From the NCBI RefSeq assembly GCF_900182605.1, contig NZ_FXTB01000004.1:186001-250000 (forward strand): a stretch of DNA of 64,000 nt, in the 5' to 3' direction. Of the stretch, positions 25,751 through 35,792 are shown in pieces. Every line of letters starts with the position of its first letter. The stretch's first letter is position 1. Below the pieces are notes generated by a model, which was not told the origin of the DNA, searched no databases, and saw only the letters and a list, made by a program, of their open reading frames with translations. Made by a program: the position numbers and the translations under genes. Source of the DNA: Saccharicrinis carchari. Lineage in GTDB: Bacteria; Bacteroidota; Bacteroidia; Bacteroidales; Marinilabiliaceae.

Positions 25751-26932
25751 ATGAGGAATGTTATCGGTTATTTTCGTAACAAAACAAGGGTGCTTTGTTA
25801 CGTGTGCTTTTTCATCATTGGCGGTGTACAAGCGCAGCCCGGCACTATTCCTCAGTTTCCGGAATGGATGATAGAAAAAAGGATACATGTGCTCAATTAC
25901 CAAACACCCATTCTGTTAAACTATAACCCTAGCGTACAGGCTTATATTGATGTATATACAGTTAAGCGGCGTAAGCATTTGGCCAATATCATCAGTCGCT
26001 CCAAACTCTATTTCCCACTATTCGAAGAATACCTCGACAAATACAACCTGCCGCTCGAATTAAAATACTTGGCAGTCATCGAGTCCGCGCTGGATCCGCG
26101 CGCCAAGTCAACTTCAGGCGCTATGGGTTTATGGCAGTTTCTGTATCATGCCGGCAGCATGTTCAATTTAAACGTAAGCACCTATATGGATCAACGCTGC
26201 GACCCGGTTTTGGCCACCGAAGCTGCCTGCCAATACCTGGAATATCTATACCGTATTTTTAACGATTGGCAGTTGGCGCTGGCCGCATACAACGGAGGCC
26301 CCGGCGTGGTGGAAAAAGCCATTAAGCGCTCGGGTGGGATAAGAGATTATTGGCAGTTGCGCCCCTACCTGCCCGATCAGGTTAAAGGGTACGTACCTGC
26401 TTTTATCGCTGCCAATTATGTGATGCATTACCATGCTAACTACGATATTGAGGTACAAGCTCCGAAATACAGCTATCGCGATTTGGATACAGTTATGGTT
26501 CAGCAAAGCCTCACTTTTCAGCATATATCAGACGTGGTGGGCATAAGCATGGACGATCTTACCTTTTTAAACCCCGTTTTTATAAAGCAAACCATCCCCG
26601 TAGGTGACAAGCCTGTCCGCTTACTATTACCAATAAAGTACATCACGGCATTTGTACAAAACGAAGCTCTTTTATATCAAATGCCCGAGCGCAAAAAAAC
26701 ACCTAAGGAAAGTGCTTTTTCAGAAAAAACGGTGCATATTGTTGCCAAAGGAGAATATTTTCATAAAATAGCTATTCAGCATGGATGTACCATCAACGAT
26801 ATTCTAAAATGGAACGGTATAACAAGCAGGAATTTGCATCCGGGTCAGGAACTAATTATCTGGAAACAAAAGAACCCGCAAAAGTTCTTTTTTATCAAAG
26901 ACGAAATTGATAATTTAGCCGAACGCAAATAG
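25751..26932 (+). CDS. Membrane-bound lytic murein transglycosylase D-like, with LysM
   Basis: The 393-residue exported protein (signal in the first 28 residues) has an SLT family 1 domain (about 95-215) with the catalytic Glu in LAVIESALDPRAKS, the motif GAMGLWQFL and the AAYNGGPG loop. One LysM repeat (about 328-372, HIVAKGEYFHKIAIQHGCTI) closes it for peptidoglycan binding. It cleaves the MurNAc-GlcNAc bond with anhydro-muramic product. Only one LysM is visible, against several in E. coli MltD. It is 1 nt downstream of the coiled-coil gene and 50 nt upstream of the DUF4837 gene. Confidence 0.9.
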   Translation: MRNVIGYFRNKTRVLCYVCFFIIGGVQAQPGTIPQFPEWMIEKRIHVLNYQTPILLNYNPSVQAYIDVYTVKRRKHLANIISRSKLYFPLFEEYLDKYNLPLELKYLAVIESALDPRAKSTSGAMGLWQFLYHAGSMFNLNVSTYMDQRCDPVLATEAACQYLEYLYRIFNDWQLALAAYNGGPGVVEKAIKRSGGIRDYWQLRPYLPDQVKGYVPAFIAANYVMHYHANYDIEVQAPKYSYRDLDTVMVQQSLTFQHISDVVGISMDDLTFLNPVFIKQTIPVGDKPVRLLLPIKYITAFVQNEALLYQMPERKKTPKESAFSEKTVHIVAKGEYFHKIAIQHGCTINDILKWNGITSRNLHPGQELIIWKQKNPQKFFFIKDEIDNLAERK

Positions 26933-26982
26933 CGTGGTCGCTACTGCTTTACAAAAATATTAACCTCGAAAAAATATAAAAC

Positions 26983-27981
26983 ATGAAGCCATACGTTTAT
27001 TTATTATGCTTGTTATCGATAGTTGGGATAAGTTGCAAAACGCAACCCAATTCGGATAAACCCAACCCCTCGGGAAATGCAGGAGTAATGGTTATTGTAA
27101 TGAACGATGCTGTTAAAAAAACGGATGCAGGCAAAAAATTGTGGGACATGATGGTTCAGCCCATGATTGGTCTGCCGCAGGAAGAGCCCATGTTCGATGT
27201 GTCGGTTATCCCACACAGATCACTATCCGATTTTTTAAAAACCTATCGTAACCTGATTATTGTTGAAGTAGGAGCGAATATAAAGGAAGAAGGCATCCAG
27301 TTTTTCAAAGGAACGTGGGCCAAACAGCAGGCCTTGGTGCGGATATATGCCAAGGATACCGACAGCATGGAAAAGATGGTTGAAAAAAACGAAATTAAAT
27401 TGGTAGGATTCTTTGCCAAAGCGGAGCAGGAACGCCTATCAACTTACTTTAAAAGCACTTTTAACCAAAACTTAAAAACAAAAATAGAAGATAAGTTTGG
27501 TTTCTCCATGACCGTACCACGTGATTTTAAACTGAGGAAAGAGGAGAATGATTTTTTATGGATGTCGCACGAAACACACAACTCAAGTTTGGGATTGATA
27601 GTTTACGAGATAGATTATGTGGGCGAAGGAAGTTTTTCAAGAGAGTACCTCTTAAATAAAAGAGACGAGGTATTGATGAACAGGATTCCCGGTCCTTCCG
27701 AAGGATCGTATATGACTACCGAGCATCAATTTCCGGTTAACTACCAGACTATTAAAATTCCCTCTGACACCAATGTGGTTGTATTACGTGGCCTCTGGAA
27801 AGTACAGGGCGATATGATGGGCGGCCCTTTTATCAGCATGGCTCATCATAACAAACAACGCAACACCATGATAATTACGGAGGGATATTCCTACAACCCC
27901 GAAAAACCTAAGAAGAGAAATATGGTTCGTCAGCTGGAAGCTATTTTACGTTCCTACGAACCCCTAAAAAAAGAAAAGTAA
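26983..27981 (+). CDS. DUF4837 lipoprotein
   Basis: The 332-residue lipoprotein (LLCLLSIVGISCK) matches the Bacteroidota-specific DUF4837 family: GVMVIVMNDAV near the start, LWDMMVQPMIGLPQEEPMFD, the YRNLIIVEV strand and the C-terminal repeat of the same fold (FGFSMTVPRDFKL, FLWMSHETHNSS). Its function is unknown. It is third in the operon and its TAA overlaps the next ATG by one base, so the two are translationally coupled. Confidence 0.85.
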   Translation: MKPYVYLLCLLSIVGISCKTQPNSDKPNPSGNAGVMVIVMNDAVKKTDAGKKLWDMMVQPMIGLPQEEPMFDVSVIPHRSLSDFLKTYRNLIIVEVGANIKEEGIQFFKGTWAKQQALVRIYAKDTDSMEKMVEKNEIKLVGFFAKAEQERLSTYFKSTFNQNLKTKIEDKFGFSMTVPRDFKLRKEENDFLWMSHETHNSSLGLIVYEIDYVGEGSFSREYLLNKRDEVLMNRIPGPSEGSYMTTEHQFPVNYQTIKIPSDTNVVVLRGLWKVQGDMMGGPFISMAHHNKQRNTMIITEGYSYNPEKPKKRNMVRQLEAILRSYEPLKKEK

Positions 27982-28385
27982 TGGCCTTTCCCGCTACTTC
28001 GCGAAAAGATCTCGTGCAAGCTTCACGTCGTAACGAGCTGATAGTTGAAACAGGAAGACAGATACAAAAAGATTTTGGCGAGTTTGGTCTGGAAATTCAC
28101 TTTACGGGCAGCGCCCAGCTGTTTTACGAAGAGCTGTTTGAACAAATGAAAGATCATGTCGCTTACCTTATCTCCGATAAATTAGATCGGTTTATGCACT
28201 TTTTGTACCGTATCGACATTAACGAAAACGACATAAAGTTGTACGAAAGCCAAATGCCCAACAAGGAGTACGACCACGTGCTAACGGAACTGATTATCCA
28301 CCGCGAATTAAAAAAAGTAATCACCCGCGATTACTTTAGGCAGCAAGCAAATAAAGATCATGAACAAGGGGAGCTGGAAGGGTAA
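27981..28385 (+). CDS. Small uncharacterised protein coupled to DUF4837
   Basis: The 134-residue protein has no signal peptide or membrane helix. It is predicted mostly helical, with a central FTGSAQLFYEELFEQMK stretch and a charged C-terminus. I do not recognise the family. The 1-nt TAATG overlap with the DUF4837 gene shows that it is expressed with it. This is odd because its partner is exported while this protein looks cytoplasmic. Expression coupling makes it likely real. Confidence 0.65.
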   Translation: MAFPATSRKDLVQASRRNELIVETGRQIQKDFGEFGLEIHFTGSAQLFYEELFEQMKDHVAYLISDKLDRFMHFLYRIDINENDIKLYESQMPNKEYDHVLTELIIHRELKKVITRDYFRQQANKDHEQGELEG

Positions 28386-28582
28386 AAAAACAAGCAATGA
28401 TTCTATGTAAGATTTTGCACTTTTAAGCTGTCAGGCATTACAATAAAATAAGGGGCAGCTGAAGGTATGAATCACCTTAGCCTGAACTACATATAAAATA
28501 AAAAAAACACCAGACAGAAAAACATACCGCATACCTGATATTTAAGATATAAACACATTAAAATCTATATAAAAACAAAAAT

Positions 28583-30019
28583 ATGCGTCCAATAATAAAA
28601 AAATCCATAAATATAAACCACCAAGGCCATTTGGTTTTTTTGGTGAATGAGTTAAAAGCTTTAAAGGACTTTAAATTTTCTGAAGAGGAAATTAAATATA
28701 TCGAAAGTAAAACCAGCAAGAAGCATACCCTGATTCATCTGAACAGACTTTCGCAACAAGTTTTTATACGGTTTACAAACGAAGAGGGTGACGATGAAAA
28801 CGAGAAGATTAGAAAAGATGGAAACAGTATTTTTAGCAAGTTGAAGAGTGAGGAAGCCAGCCAGCTTTCGTTGATTGACATCATCGGAAACAATCGTAAA
28901 ACCATTGCTTTGGCCGAGGGTATAACACTGAGCGCCTATAGCTTTTTGAGATATAAAACCGAAAAGAAAGAGGACGAATTTCAATTGACGGATATAAATA
29001 TAGTAAGCGCTGCTGTTGACGGGTGCGAAATAAATGAGCTGAATAATTTAATTGATGCAGTTTTTATTACGCGCGATTTAGTTAACCAACCCGTGGATAA
29101 ACTAAACGCACAACAATTGGCCGATTTTATATTAGAGCAATCAAAAACAGACGGTTTAAAAGCCGAAGTTTTTAATAAGGCCAAGATAGAGGCACTTAAG
29201 TTTGGCGGACTTTTGGCGGTGAACAAAGGCAGCGTAGATCCACCTACATTTTCGGTGATGGAGTGGAAACCCGAAAATACCGTCAGCACTAAACCCTATG
29301 TATTGGTGGGTAAGGGGGTGGTTTTTGATACTGGTGGCATCAACCTGAAAACACCCCCCGGAAGCTTAGACAGCATGAAATGTGATATGGGCGGTGCTGC
29401 TTCTGTTATAGGAACAATGGTGGCCATTGCAAAAAACAAGCTCCCCCTACATGTTATCGGATTGGTGCCCGCCAGCGACAATCGTCCGGGTAAAAATGCC
29501 TATGTACCGGGCGATGTGCTTACGATGCACAATGGTCTCACCGTAGAGGTAATCAATACCGATGCCGAAGGTAGACTCCTGTTGGCCGATGCACTGAGCT
29601 ATGCCAACGGATATGAACCGGAATTGGTGATAGACCTGGCCACACTCACCGGCTCTGCTGTAATGGCCATTGGCGATTATGGCACCGTAGCCATGGGAAC
29701 GGCAGATGACAAAACTTTTGCAGCACTCGAAAAATCAGGATTCGCAACCCACGAACGTATCGTTAAATTTCCGTTCTGGAGTGATTATGACGAGCTGATA
29801 AAATCGGATATTGCCGACCTGAAAAACCTCGGCGGAAGAGAAGCAGGCGCAATAACAGCCGGTAAGTTTTTGTCGAAATTTGTAAAATACCCCTGGATTC
29901 ACCTCGATATAGCCGGACCGGCCTTTCATCTAAAACAAAGCAGTTATCGTGGTAAAGGAGCTTCGGGTGTAGGGGTGCGTTTACTTTACCAGTTTCTGAA
30001 ATCAAAAATAAAAATGTAA
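28583..30019 (+). CDS. pepA: Leucyl aminopeptidase (M17)
   Basis: The 478-residue protein has an N-terminal regulatory-type domain and a C-terminal M17 catalytic domain with the metal and catalytic motifs GKGVVFDTGGINLKTP, MKCDMGGAA and the family signature NTDAEGRLLLADAL, followed by DLATLTGSA. These hexameric di-zinc enzymes release N-terminal residues from peptides in the cytoplasm. The 197-nt gap upstream shows no clear terminator or promoter. Pfam-level identity is certain; assignment as PepA rather than PepB-like is less so. Confidence 0.93.
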   Translation: MRPIIKKSININHQGHLVFLVNELKALKDFKFSEEEIKYIESKTSKKHTLIHLNRLSQQVFIRFTNEEGDDENEKIRKDGNSIFSKLKSEEASQLSLIDIIGNNRKTIALAEGITLSAYSFLRYKTEKKEDEFQLTDINIVSAAVDGCEINELNNLIDAVFITRDLVNQPVDKLNAQQLADFILEQSKTDGLKAEVFNKAKIEALKFGGLLAVNKGSVDPPTFSVMEWKPENTVSTKPYVLVGKGVVFDTGGINLKTPPGSLDSMKCDMGGAASVIGTMVAIAKNKLPLHVIGLVPASDNRPGKNAYVPGDVLTMHNGLTVEVINTDAEGRLLLADALSYANGYEPELVIDLATLTGSAVMAIGDYGTVAMGTADDKTFAALEKSGFATHERIVKFPFWSDYDELIKSDIADLKNLGGREAGAITAGKFLSKFVKYPWIHLDIAGPAFHLKQSSYRGKGASGVGVRLLYQFLKSKIKM

Positions 30020-30143
30020 TCGTTTCAGGCTATAGTTACATAAAAATGGCGATATTTAACCCTGTTATGCAAAATAAATTATCCGAATACTATTTTAGCA
30101 TTAACCGGTCTAAAGTAAATTCGGCACAAAAAACAGATAATAG

Positions 30144-31238
30144 ATGACGACAGATAAAATCCGATTAGGCATTAGCCACGGCGATATAAACGGTATAGGA
30201 TATGAAATTATTTTTAAAGTTATTGGCGATAGCCGGATGTACGATATGTGCACACCCATCGTTTATGGCTCTTCGAAAGTAGCTGCCTACCACCGTAAAA
30301 CATTAAACATTAGCAACTTTAATCTTAACAACATCCAGAGCGCCGAAGAAGCTCACCCTAAACGGGCGAATATTATCAATTGTGTTAACGACGATGTGCG
30401 CGTAGAGTTAGGCAAAGTAACAAAAATGGGAGGCGAGAGTGCCTACAAAGCATTAAAACAAGCCGTTGCCGACTTAAAGGCAGGTAAAATAGACGTACTG
30501 GTTACCGCCCCCATCAACAAAGCCAATATTCAATCGGAGGAATTCAATTTTCCGGGACATACTGAATATCTCGAAGCTGAATTTGGCGGAGGTGGTTCAC
30601 TTATGCTGTTAATAAGCGATGTATTAAAAGTAGGTGTTGTAACAGGTCATATTCCACTCACCGAAGTCTCGAACAACATCAGCAAAGAAAAAATTCTGGC
30701 GAAGTTAAAAACGCTCAACCAAACGTTAAAGGAGGATTTTACCATACGCAAACCACGTATAGCCGTGCTGGGTCTTAATCCGCATGCGGGTGACGATGGT
30801 TTGATAGGCAAAGAGGAACAGGAAATCATCATCCCGGCCATTGAAGAAGCTAAAAACAAAGGAATAATGGCGCTGGGACCTTATGCTGCCGACGGCTTGT
30901 TTGGATCCAACAACCTGGCCAAGTTCGATGCTGTACTAGCCATGTACCACGATCAGGGTCTTATTCCGTTTAAAACTATTTCGTTTTCCTCCGGGGTTAA
31001 TTTTACCGCCGGATTACCTATTGTCCGTACATCACCCGATCACGGAACGGCCTTTGATATTGTTGGACAAGGAATGGCCGACGAGGAATCATTCAGACAA
31101 GCCGTGTACGCCGCCATCGATATTTTCAGGAACAGAAGCAGAAACCAAGACTTGGCAAAAAATCCGCTTAAATCGTACGATATCAATAAAATGGATGACA
31201 AGTATAACGACAGAGGATCGAAGAAGAAAGTAGAATAA
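30144..31238 (+). CDS. pdxA: 4-hydroxythreonine-4-phosphate dehydrogenase
   Basis: The 364-residue enzyme opens with IRLGISHGDINGIGYEII (PdxA GDPxGIG motif in its Bacteroidota form) and has VTAPINKANI, FPGHTEYLEAEF, the metal-binding GLNPHAGDDG and MYHDQGLIPFK, and the C-terminal RTSPDHGTAFDIVG. PdxA oxidises 4-phosphohydroxy-threonine in the DXP-dependent pyridoxal phosphate pathway. No other pdx gene is in the window. The C-terminal tail after about residue 345 is lysine-rich and poorly conserved. Confidence 0.95.
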   Translation: MTTDKIRLGISHGDINGIGYEIIFKVIGDSRMYDMCTPIVYGSSKVAAYHRKTLNISNFNLNNIQSAEEAHPKRANIINCVNDDVRVELGKVTKMGGESAYKALKQAVADLKAGKIDVLVTAPINKANIQSEEFNFPGHTEYLEAEFGGGGSLMLLISDVLKVGVVTGHIPLTEVSNNISKEKILAKLKTLNQTLKEDFTIRKPRIAVLGLNPHAGDDGLIGKEEQEIIIPAIEEAKNKGIMALGPYAADGLFGSNNLAKFDAVLAMYHDQGLIPFKTISFSSGVNFTAGLPIVRTSPDHGTAFDIVGQGMADEESFRQAVYAAIDIFRNRSRNQDLAKNPLKSYDINKMDDKYNDRGSKKKVE

Positions 31239-31430
31239 ACTTTTGATGGCGAAGCATCATTGTGCACATACAAAAAACAGATAAATTTGTATTATAAACA
31301 GGTTTACTGCAACAAAAGGATAACTTACACGTATTGCTCATAGTTAACGTGCAGGAGCATTATTTACTTTATCAAATTAATTGAATACCTTTACACCTTC
31401 AACAGAACGGATTTAACAGCGGGAGAGATT

Positions 31431-32477
31431 ATGAAAAATCAAAAAACATCAGCTTATATTAAGTTTTTATCTATATCGAGCAGTATTATTGCCATTTATA
31501 TAGTCACACAATTATTTACTTTTTCTACGGAACCAAGTATTTCCGCCAATGAAACACCTACATTTAAAAATAGTTATTCTATTTTTAGTTTAAAGATCCC
31601 GGAGGGAATAAATTTTGCGGGTGAAAAGATTCCTTTTGAGAAACATTGGGTGAAAGAAAGTCTGGATCGTGAATTATTGGTAAACACTTATTGGCAATCG
31701 CAAACGGTACTTTTTATTAAGCGTTGTAACAGATATTTTCCTATCATTGAGCCTATTTTAAAAGAGCACAATATACCCGACGATTTTAAATATTTGGCCG
31801 TTATCGAAAGTGGTTTGATGCCTCGTGCTATTTCGCCTGCCGGTGCTGCCGGAATATGGCAATTTATGAGATCAACTGCAAGCGAATACGGCCTGGAGGT
31901 AAACAGCGAAGTAGACGAACGCTATCACCTTGAAAAAGCAACGGTAGCAGCATGCAAGTATTTTAAAAAATCGTATGCAAGCTATCAAAACTGGAGTTTA
32001 GTGGCCGCCTCGTACAATGCAGGTAAAACGGGTATCAATCGACAATTAAACTTACAAAAAGCCAACAATTACTACGATTTACTTTTAGGCGAGGAAACCG
32101 GTAGATATGTGTATAGGATAATTGCCCTGAAAGAAATTTTATCCCATCCCAACCGGTACGGATTTTATGTTGATGAAGAAGACTTATACCCTAACCTAAA
32201 AACAACCAAAATAGTTGTGGACAGCACAATAAATAATATTGCCGATTTTGCCAAAAGCAACGGCATATCCTATAAAGAGTTTAAAGATTTAAATCCCTGG
32301 CTGCGGAAAAATAAGTTAAGCAATAGTCGTAAAACGAAATACGAAATTGATTTACCTGTACAAATCGCAACCCAACAAAAAATAGAACCTAATATTGTGC
32401 CTGCCGAAACTTTTGTCCCCAACAAAATTAGTGGAAACAACATCCCGTTAAAAACCTCCGGCTTACAGGTGCAATAA
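31431..32477 (+). CDS. Second lytic transglycosylase (SLT family, MltD-like, no clear LysM)
   Basis: The 348-residue product has a membrane or signal helix near the start (about 13-32) and an SLT domain (about 105-230) with the catalytic Glu in LAVIESGLMPRAISPAG, the GIWQFMR motif and AASYNAGKTG. The C-terminal part has NSRKTKYEIDLPVQ, a LysM-like remnant without a convincing repeat. It should cleave peptidoglycan glycan strands in the periplasm. It resembles the MltD at 25.8 kb in the catalytic domain but differs outside it, so this is an older paralogue, not a recent duplication. Confidence 0.88.
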   Translation: MKNQKTSAYIKFLSISSSIIAIYIVTQLFTFSTEPSISANETPTFKNSYSIFSLKIPEGINFAGEKIPFEKHWVKESLDRELLVNTYWQSQTVLFIKRCNRYFPIIEPILKEHNIPDDFKYLAVIESGLMPRAISPAGAAGIWQFMRSTASEYGLEVNSEVDERYHLEKATVAACKYFKKSYASYQNWSLVAASYNAGKTGINRQLNLQKANNYYDLLLGEETGRYVYRIIALKEILSHPNRYGFYVDEEDLYPNLKTTKIVVDSTINNIADFAKSNGISYKEFKDLNPWLRKNKLSNSRKTKYEIDLPVQIATQQKIEPNIVPAETFVPNKISGNNIPLKTSGLQVQ

Positions 32478-32858
32478 TTTTAAATTGAATGATTACAGAA
32501 CTATATTTACCCCGGTAACAACGAAGTTTGACAACCTGAAATCAATTGAGAGCTCAGCTTGTCGACTCGTAATTCCCTATTGTTTTTTATCAATAAAGTA
32601 TAGTTCGGCAGTAGCTGCTGCCTGATCTACAGATTGTGGGTTAATCACCTGGGACGAAACAAAGCTCTGCGCTTTATTCTTATTTCCTAAAACTCATGGA
32701 TAGTTCAGTCAATAAGAAGGTCTACTATTAGCTGGCATATTATTTTAAAACAAATTGAGTTGAACGCTTGAGGCACATTTTATGTGTTTAAAGAGCATAG
32801 AAGTATGGATTTGTCAGGGATATAAAACAATATTCCCGTTTTTGAGTTAAGTATTATC
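32478..32858. other. 381-nt gap with no gene recognised
   Basis: The sequence between the second lytic transglycosylase and uvrA has stops in all frames and no tRNA-like or terminator-like structure. A short inverted repeat GGCAG/CTGCC around TAGCTG (near 32608-32623) is the only structure I see. I could not identify a clear TAnnTTTG promoter for uvrA. Confidence 0.5.
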
Positions 32859-35726
32859 ATGGGTACGAAAATGAATAAATCGGAACAAGCCGAAGTTGAT
32901 TTTGTTGAGGACGGAATAGTTTCTGTGCTGGGTGCTAGAGTACATAACCTGCAAGATATTGATGTGGTATTTCCGCGAAATAAACTGGTTGTAATCACCG
33001 GCTTAAGCGGGAGTGGTAAATCATCATTGGCTTTTGATACTATTTATGCCGAAGGACAAAGAAGGTACATCGAAACGTTTTCGGCCTATGCACGTCAATT
33101 CCTGGGCAACATGGAACGACCTGACGTTGATAAGATTACAGGCCTAAGCCCCGTAATTTCCATCGAACAAAAAACCACCAATAAAAATCCACGCTCCACC
33201 GTAGGTACCATTACCGAGATTTACGATTTTTTGCGGCTTTTATATGCCCGTGCAGCGGATGCCTACTCCTACAACACCGGCGAAAAAATGGTGAAATATA
33301 CCACCGAAAAAATTCTTTCGCTGATAAAAGATAACTTTAAGGGTAAAAAAGTGATGGTATTGGCTCCTTTGGTAAAAAACCGAAAAGGACATTACAAAGA
33401 GCTTTTTGAACAAATCCGAAAAAAAGGCTACCTGCATGCCAGAGTGGATGGTGAAATAGTAGAACTGGAGCATGGTTACAAACTCGATAGGTATAAAAAC
33501 CATAGTATCGAGATGGTTATCGACCGTATTAAAGTAGCTGATAAAGATGAAAAACGCCTTTCCGACTCCTTACACCTGGCCATGAAAAACGGAAAGGGCA
33601 TAATGATGATGCTGGATGTGGAAAGTAACGAAGCCAAATTTTACTCTCAGAAATTAATGTGTCCATCAACGGGTATTTCCTATAACGAACCTGCCCCACA
33701 CTCCTTTTCTTTCAACTCGCCGCAAGGTGCCTGTAACAAATGTAAAGGGTTGGGCAGTATAAATCTGGTTGATATTGAAAAAGTAATACCCAATGATTCT
33801 GCTACTATTTACGCAGGAGGGATTGCCCCATTGGGAAAATACAAAAACACACTTATTTTTTGGCAAATAGAAGCTTTAGCCCAAAAACATGGTTTTACCC
33901 TAAAAACACCTATCAAAGAAATTCCCGAAGATGCCTTGGATAGCATTCTGAACGGTACAAGCGAACCCATCACCTTAAAAAACACTCCCCTGGGAAGTGC
34001 CAATTATTTTATTAGTTTCGATGGTGTTATCAAATACATTCTGCAACAGCAAAGCAGCGATACGGGTAAAAAAGCAAAAAAATGGGCAGGACAATTCATC
34101 TCCTCTACCCCCTGTCCGGTGTGCAATGGGCAAAGACTTAACAAGGAAGCACTGCACTTTAAAATTAAGGATAAAAACATAGCCGACTTGTCGGGCATGG
34201 ACTTAAGCTTATTGGCCGGGTGGTTTGAAGATGTAGAAGCCGGCCTGAGCGAAAAACAAAAGGCCATTGCCACCGAAATATTAAAAGAAATACGCAATAG
34301 GTTGGGGTTTTTATTAAACGTGGGGCTTGGTTATCTGTCCTTAAACCGAAGCGCCATAACCTTATCGGGGGGCGAGAGTCAGCGGATACGATTGGCCACA
34401 CAAATAGGCTCACAGTTAGTTAACGTACTGTATATATTAGACGAGCCCAGCATAGGCCTGCATCAGCGCGATAACCACAGGCTGATTGAAAGCTTGCAAC
34501 AATTGCGCGATACCGGAAATACCGTACTGGTGGTAGAGCACGACAAGGACATGATGATGCAGGCGGATTATCTTATCGACATGGGGCCTTATGCGGGGCG
34601 ACACGGTGGCGAAGTGGTGGCGCATGGTACACCTTTACAGGTAATACAGCAAAGCACATTAACAGCCGATTATCTGAACAATAAAAAAGCCATTGAAATA
34701 CCCCGCCAACGAAGAAAAGGGAATGGAAAAAAACTGGTATTGCACAAGGCAAGTGGTAACAACTTAAAAGAAGTTACCGTTAGCTTTCCGCTGGGTACTT
34801 TTATTTGTGTAACCGGGGTATCGGGCAGTGGCAAATCAACGCTGATAAACGAAACACTTTACCCCATATTAAACCAGCATGTGTACAAATCGGTAAAAGA
34901 CCCCTTACCGTACAAAAAAATTGACGGCCTTAATTTGGTCGATAAGGTGGTGGAAGTGGATCAATCGCCCCTGGGCAGGACACCCCGCTCCAACCCGGCT
35001 ACCTACACCAAAGTATTCGACGAGATAAGAAAACTATTTACCAACCTGCCCGAATCAAAGATAAGAGATTACAAGCCGGGACGCTTCTCATTTAACATGA
35101 AGGGAGGCCGGTGCGAAACATGTAAAGGAGGTGGCGTTCAGGTAATTGAAATGAACTTTTTACCTGATGTGATGGTAGAATGTCCCGAATGTCACGGTAA
35201 ACGATACAATAGGGAAACCCTGGAGGTTCGCTATAAGGGCAAATCTATCAGCGATGTGTTGAACATGACCATCAACCAGGCGGTAGATTTCTTCGAAAGC
35301 ATTCCGCAAATTGTGCAAAAGCTTAGAGTAATAAAGGAAGTGGGGCTGGGATATATCACCCTCGGACAACCCTCCACCACCCTATCGGGAGGCGAATCGC
35401 AGCGAGTGAAGCTGGCTTCGGAGCTGGCAAAAAAAGACACCGGTAACACCATTTATATTCTTGATGAGCCAACTACCGGGCTACATTTTGAGGACATAAG
35501 GGTATTACTGGCTGTACTGCAACGGCTGGTAAACAGAGGAAATACCGTTATTGTAATTGAACACAACATGGATGTAATTAAAGTAGCCGACCATATTATC
35601 GACGTTGGAAAAGAAGGTGGGCGTTTAGGTGGTGAAATACTGTGTCAGGGAACCCCGGAAAAGGTGGCCAAAAACAAAGAAAGCTACACGGCACAGTATT
35701 TAAATATTGAACTTGAAAGCCAATAA
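32859..35726 (+). CDS. uvrA: Excinuclease ABC subunit UvrA
   Basis: The 955-residue protein has both ABC ATPase halves: Walker A GLSGSGKSSL and GVSGSGKSTL, two ABC signatures LSGGESQR, and Walker B ILDEPSIGLHQRD and ILDEPTTGLHFED. The second zinc module is complete (CETCKGGG and CPECHGKR). The first has CPSTG at about 268-272, where most UvrA have CxxC, although its second CxxC (CNKC) is present; this is common in Bacteroidota UvrA as far as I recall. UvrA with UvrB finds bulky DNA lesions in nucleotide excision repair. The gene stands alone, followed by the nucleoside kinase after 66 nt. Confidence 0.97.
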   Translation: MGTKMNKSEQAEVDFVEDGIVSVLGARVHNLQDIDVVFPRNKLVVITGLSGSGKSSLAFDTIYAEGQRRYIETFSAYARQFLGNMERPDVDKITGLSPVISIEQKTTNKNPRSTVGTITEIYDFLRLLYARAADAYSYNTGEKMVKYTTEKILSLIKDNFKGKKVMVLAPLVKNRKGHYKELFEQIRKKGYLHARVDGEIVELEHGYKLDRYKNHSIEMVIDRIKVADKDEKRLSDSLHLAMKNGKGIMMMLDVESNEAKFYSQKLMCPSTGISYNEPAPHSFSFNSPQGACNKCKGLGSINLVDIEKVIPNDSATIYAGGIAPLGKYKNTLIFWQIEALAQKHGFTLKTPIKEIPEDALDSILNGTSEPITLKNTPLGSANYFISFDGVIKYILQQQSSDTGKKAKKWAGQFISSTPCPVCNGQRLNKEALHFKIKDKNIADLSGMDLSLLAGWFEDVEAGLSEKQKAIATEILKEIRNRLGFLLNVGLGYLSLNRSAITLSGGESQRIRLATQIGSQLVNVLYILDEPSIGLHQRDNHRLIESLQQLRDTGNTVLVVEHDKDMMMQADYLIDMGPYAGRHGGEVVAHGTPLQVIQQSTLTADYLNNKKAIEIPRQRRKGNGKKLVLHKASGNNLKEVTVSFPLGTFICVTGVSGSGKSTLINETLYPILNQHVYKSVKDPLPYKKIDGLNLVDKVVEVDQSPLGRTPRSNPATYTKVFDEIRKLFTNLPESKIRDYKPGRFSFNMKGGRCETCKGGGVQVIEMNFLPDVMVECPECHGKRYNRETLEVRYKGKSISDVLNMTINQAVDFFESIPQIVQKLRVIKEVGLGYITLGQPSTTLSGGESQRVKLASELAKKDTGNTIYILDEPTTGLHFEDIRVLLAVLQRLVNRGNTVIVIEHNMDVIKVADHIIDVGKEGGRLGGEILCQGTPEKVAKNKESYTAQYLNIELESQ

Positions 35727-35792
35727 TTTGATGAATGTTCGCTATCTTTATTTGCTCAGCACATCACATGCAATAATCTAAAGCAAATAAAT

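Noticed and set aside
25751-32477. Lytic transglycosylases as prophage or secretion-system remnants
   Set aside because: Both have signal or membrane sequences and normal MltD-type layouts, and no phage or conjugation genes are nearby.
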